From NCBI GenBank assembly GCA_036003885.1, contig DASYSA010000078.1:1-8997 (forward strand): a stretch of DNA of 8,997 nucleotides, written 5' to 3'. The stretch comes from DASYSA01 sp036003885 (GTDB lineage Bacteria; Acidobacteriota; Blastocatellia; UBA7656). Of the stretch, positions 7,212 through 8,997 are shown piece after piece. Made by a program: the position numbers and the translations under genes. Within the stretch, counting starts at the first letter, position 1. Every line of letters begins with the position of its first letter. The notes under the pieces are model-generated. The model was not told the origin of the DNA. It saw only the letters and a list, made by a program, of their open reading frames with translations, and did no database searches.

Positions 7212-7236
7212 TCAGAACTCATTACTCAGCACTCTG
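7092..7236. repeat. Two head-to-head heptanucleotide arrays, ten units each
   Basis: The left block (7092-7161) is ten units of the form NNTGAGT, mostly TCTGAGT, with GCTGAGT, AATGAGT, AAGGAGT, ACTGAGT and CCTCAGT variants. The right block (7167-7236) is ten units of the complementary form NACTCAN, including AACTCAG, TACTCAG, CACTCAG and AACTCAT. Period seven is kept without indels within each block. Heptanucleotide repeats of this style are known in heterocystous cyanobacteria as STRR sequences. The right block runs into the 3' end of the spoIIM-like gene. Confidence 0.9.
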
Positions 7237-8172
7237 CCTGGGGTCGTCCTTCAAGAAATATGCGACCAACACGATCGCGCTGACGGCCGAGATCGAATAC
7301 TTGTAGATCGGCGAGATGTGCGACGGTGAAACGAAGCCCTCGATCAAACCGGCTATCACCAACATCGGAATGCAGCCAAGCAACAGCTTGATTGCAAGCA
7401 GTCCTTTGGTGACCAGGGCGTCTACGCGCCTGAGATCGCCAGGCATCAGCAGCGCTTTCCCGATCAACAGTCCCGCGCCGCCCGAGATGAAAATCGCACT
7501 CAGCTCTATCACACCATGCCCGGACATAAACCTCAGGATCTCCCAGTGCCCATAGCGAACGCACAGGCCTACGATGGTCCCGATGCTGAGTCCGTTGAAT
7601 GCGAGCACAGCCAGAGTTCCGATCCCGGCCAGGACGCCACCCCCGAATGCCAAAAACGTTACCTGTATGTTATTAGTCTGGATGAGCGAGGAGATGAACG
7701 GGTTTGCTTCGTTGACTTGCTCAGTCCAGTTCTCGTGCGCGGCGATGCGCTGTCTCATTCCGGGGGCGACGTTATCCGCGAAACGTTCGTCGACGAAAGA
7801 CATCAGGAAGGCGAAACTAAAAGGCAGCAGGAAAACCAGGAATGCGGTCAGAATGTAGCTGGACGCCTTTCTGAACGCTGCGGGGAAGTCGTATAGAAAG
7901 AAGGAAAGGAATACACCGAACCCGGACGACTCGGTGCGATAAATGGCGCCGTGGGCGCGAGCTACAAGATGGTTCAGATAGTTCACCAATCGCTGGTCGC
8001 GGACCTCTTCGCGAGCGATTGCCAGATCGGCCGCCGCCCGGCGATACAGTCTGCCGAACTCACGCACTTCCTCTCCAGTGAGGTTGATCAACCTGAGCTT
8101 CGAGGCGCGAGTGGTCAGCTCCTCCAGGCGCTTCCATTTCTCGATCCGGGATTCCAGGAAATTCTTTAGCAT
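7222..8172 (-). CDS. SpoIIM-family (stage II sporulation protein M-like) membrane protein
   Basis: This is a polytopic inner-membrane protein of the SpoIIM family. The founding Bacillus member acts in engulfment, but relatives are widespread in non-sporulating bacteria and often lie near MoxR, DUF58 and RDD genes; their job is unclear. From ATG 8172 it is 316 aa. A charged helical N-terminus (1-80) has the family-like opening MLKNFLESRIEKWKRLEELT. About five or six membrane segments follow (near 105-126, 170-206, 216-242, 258-280, 291-307), with the conserved HGVIE motif (219-223). The frame stays open to 8508, but that extra stretch reads through repeats and hairpins and looks non-coding. 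No clear ribosome site precedes ATG 8172. The last residues SAE and the TAA stop are encoded by the heptamer array. Confidence 0.88.
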   Translation of the reverse strand: MLKNFLESRIEKWKRLEELTTRASKLRLINLTGEEVREFGRLYRRAAADLAIAREEVRDQRLVNYLNHLVARAHGAIYRTESSGFGVFLSFFLYDFPAAFRKASSYILTAFLVFLLPFSFAFLMSFVDERFADNVAPGMRQRIAAHENWTEQVNEANPFISSLIQTNNIQVTFLAFGGGVLAGIGTLAVLAFNGLSIGTIVGLCVRYGHWEILRFMSGHGVIELSAIFISGGAGLLIGKALLMPGDLRRVDALVTKGLLAIKLLLGCIPMLVIAGLIEGFVSPSHISPIYKYSISAVSAIVLVAYFLKDDPRQSAE

Positions 8173-8214
8173 CGTTTGATTCGTAGGGTACCACGCGCGC
8201 GGAGAAAGAAAAAC

Positions 8215-8223
8215 TGCTAGAAT
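8215..8223 (+). promoter_or_regulatory. Extended -10 promoter candidate
   Basis: TGCTAGAAT matches an extended -10 (TGn followed by TAGAAT, close to TATAAT). No good -35 is seen 17 bp upstream, which extended -10 promoters can tolerate. It would drive holB with a leader of about 270 nt containing both hairpins and the heptamer array. Confidence 0.35.
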
Positions 8224-8357
8224 CGCTGCGCTCGGCCGAGGGTGCAGTTCAAGGGCGGACTCAAGGTTCCGGGCCGCGTCGGTTCTCGTCATCGGATGTC
8301 TAGCGGGCTCGGAACGTCTTTCGGCGGATTCAACAGTTCTTCGGATTCCACAAGGGG

Positions 8358-8375
8358 GAACCGTTGAAACGGTTC
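8358..8375. repeat. Hairpin with TGAA loop, 7-bp stem
   Basis: GAACCGT and ACGGTTC flank a TGAA loop with perfect pairing. Together with the hairpin 20 bp downstream it resembles a paired REP-type element. No T-run follows, so termination is unlikely. Confidence 0.55.
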
Positions 8376-8395
8376 GGGGAATCTGTCCATTCGAG

Positions 8396-8419
8396 AACAC
8401 CTCACTGAAAAGAGGTGTT
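8396..8419. repeat. Hairpin containing a ribosome-site-like sequence
   Basis: AACACCTC (8396-8403) pairs with GAGGTGTT (8412-8419) across an 8-nt loop that includes TGAA. The 3' arm contains GAGGTG, well placed for the ATG at 8421, which is in frame with holB. The hairpin would hide that site. It may be regulatory or simply the second half of a REP-like repeat. Confidence 0.5.
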
Positions 8420-8444
8420 AATGAGATGGACGCGTGTCGGTGAA

Positions 8445-8500
8445 GGACCACTGACAACGGACCGCGGACAGCGGACCACTGACAAAGGACAACGAACAAG
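8445..8500. repeat. Heptanucleotide array, eight units (GGACNNC)
   Basis: Eight consecutive 7-bp units run without indel: GGACCAC, then TGACAAC, GGACCGC, GGACAGC, GGACCAC, TGACAAA, GGACAAC and GAACAAG. The 13-base start of units one and two recurs exactly at units five and six, 28 bp later, pointing to duplication of a four-unit block. The array stops one base before the likely holB ATG and is open in the holB reading frame. Confidence 0.85.
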
Positions 8501-8501
8501 C

Positions 8502-8997
8502 ATGCCATTCTCGTCGCTGGTCGGAAACGAACGGATAAAGAAGCTGCTCAAACGCGCCGTCGCTGAAGGCCGCATTGGGCAAGGATTGATCCTCGCCGGT
8601 CCGCGCGGCGTGGGAAAGCACGAGTTTGCGCTTGCCCTCGCGCAGGCGGTCAACTGTGAGCAGCCGATCGAAGGCGATGCCTGCGGGCAGTGCATCCCTT
8701 GCCGGAAGATCGCCGCAGGTGAACACCTCGATGTGCAGACGATTTCGCGTGATGGTCAGTTCATCAAGATCGCACAGATGCGCGAAATGTCTCGCGAAGC
8801 TCAGTTCCGGCCTTTTGAAGGGCGGCGGCGCGTCTACATACTCGACGATGCCGAGCGCCTCAAAGAAGAAGCAGCCAATTCGATCCTCAAGACGCTGGAA
8901 GAGCCGCCCGACACCTCACTGATTTTGTTGGTGACTTCAAAGCCGTATGCTCTGATTGAGACCATCCGCTCGCGCTGCCAGATGCTGAACTTTGCAC
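8502..8997 (+). CDS. holB: DNA polymerase III subunit delta' (HolB), 5' part
   Basis: This is the N-terminal part of delta', a clamp-loader subunit that works with delta and tau/gamma to load the beta clamp during replication. The 165 visible residues include the opening FSSLVGNE, an intact Walker A GPRGVGK (33-39), a four-cysteine zinc module (Cys52, Cys61, Cys64, Cys67), the Walker B-like ILDDAERL (113-120), the helix NSILKTLEEPP (126-136) and the SRC motif (157-159) with its arginine finger. The gene runs off the window end. ATG 8502 fits the homology; its best ribosome site, AAGGA, is 12 bases away. An in-frame ATG at 8421 with a closer GAGGTG would add 27 residues translated from the heptamer array. 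DnaX shares these motifs, but the LEEPP context and divergent P-loop setting favour HolB. Confidence 0.9.
   Translation, partial: MPFSSLVGNERIKKLLKRAVAEGRIGQGLILAGPRGVGKHEFALALAQAVNCEQPIEGDACGQCIPCRKIAAGEHLDVQTISRDGQFIKIAQMREMSREAQFRPFEGRRRVYILDDAERLKEEAANSILKTLEEPPDTSLILLVTSKPYALIETIRSRCQMLNFA

Larger units (their letters stand above)
8173..8501. other. Divergent intergenic region before holB
   Basis: These 329 bp separate the minus-strand spoIIM-like gene and plus-strand holB. They contain a promoter-like element (8215-8223), two strong hairpins (8358-8375 and 8396-8419) and a heptamer array (8445-8500). A 42-codon GTG frame at 8240 ending in the first hairpin has no family resemblance. 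No promoter for the minus-strand gene was recognised. Confidence 0.6.

Noticed and set aside
7092..7236. CRISPR array
   Set aside because: Units are seven bases with no spacers of 30 bp or so and no cas genes.
8240..8368. Small GTG open frame upstream of holB
   Set aside because: Gly/Ser-rich, only 42 codons, ends inside a hairpin; no family resemblance.
8173..8508. N-terminal extension of the SpoIIM-like protein to 8508
   Set aside because: The extra 112 residues are translated from the heptamer array and hairpins; family homology begins at ATG 8172.

Overview
This looks like chromosomal DNA from a free-living, moderately GC-rich Gram-negative-type bacterium. The gene set (phosphohexomutase, FtsB/DivIC, MoxR, DUF58, SpoIIM-family protein, HolB) is housekeeping or envelope-related. 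There are no phage, plasmid or transposase genes. The intergenic DNA is rich in small hairpins and degenerate 7-bp repeats, and two of the plus-strand genes plus ftsB use TTG starts. I infer an Acidobacteriota-like lineage (Blastocatellia-type) from this style, but only weakly: no phylogenetic marker in the window proves it.

Layout. (1) 1-1950, minus strand: a phosphoglucomutase/phosphomannomutase gene, then a 32-nt-overlapping FtsB/DivIC-type division gene starting at TTG, then an initiator tRNA-fMet with encoded CCA. (2) 1951-2583: a divergent gap of about 630 bp with no convincing gene. It holds a stem-loop, a near-perfect palindrome and a decayed heptanucleotide array. (3) 2584-7082, plus strand: a probable operon of moxR (AAA ATPase), a secreted N-acyl-D-amino-acid deacylase-type amidohydrolase, a Nudix hydrolase, and a DUF58 protein whose TTG start overlaps the Nudix stop codon. 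(4) 7083-7236: two oppositely oriented blocks of ten heptamers, forming a 45-bp perfect inverted repeat between convergent genes. (5) 7222-8172, minus strand: a SpoIIM-family membrane protein whose last codons and stop lie inside the repeat. (6) 8173-8501: a divergent gap with a promoter-like element, two hairpins and an eight-unit heptamer array. (7) 8502 to the end, plus strand: the 5' part of holB (DNA polymerase III delta').

How the genes may work together. MoxR ATPases commonly pair with DUF58 and VWA-like proteins in envelope or complex-assembly clusters, and SpoIIM-family membrane proteins often sit nearby. Here the MoxR-DUF58 pair is split by a D-amino-acid deacylase and a Nudix enzyme. 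That suggests, as inference only, a link to cell-wall or D-amino-acid metabolism. The most unusual aspect of the window is non-coding: at least three heptanucleotide arrays of different consensus but the same 7-bp period. Two of them touch or enter gene ends, and they lie alongside REP-like hairpins with a shared TGAA loop.
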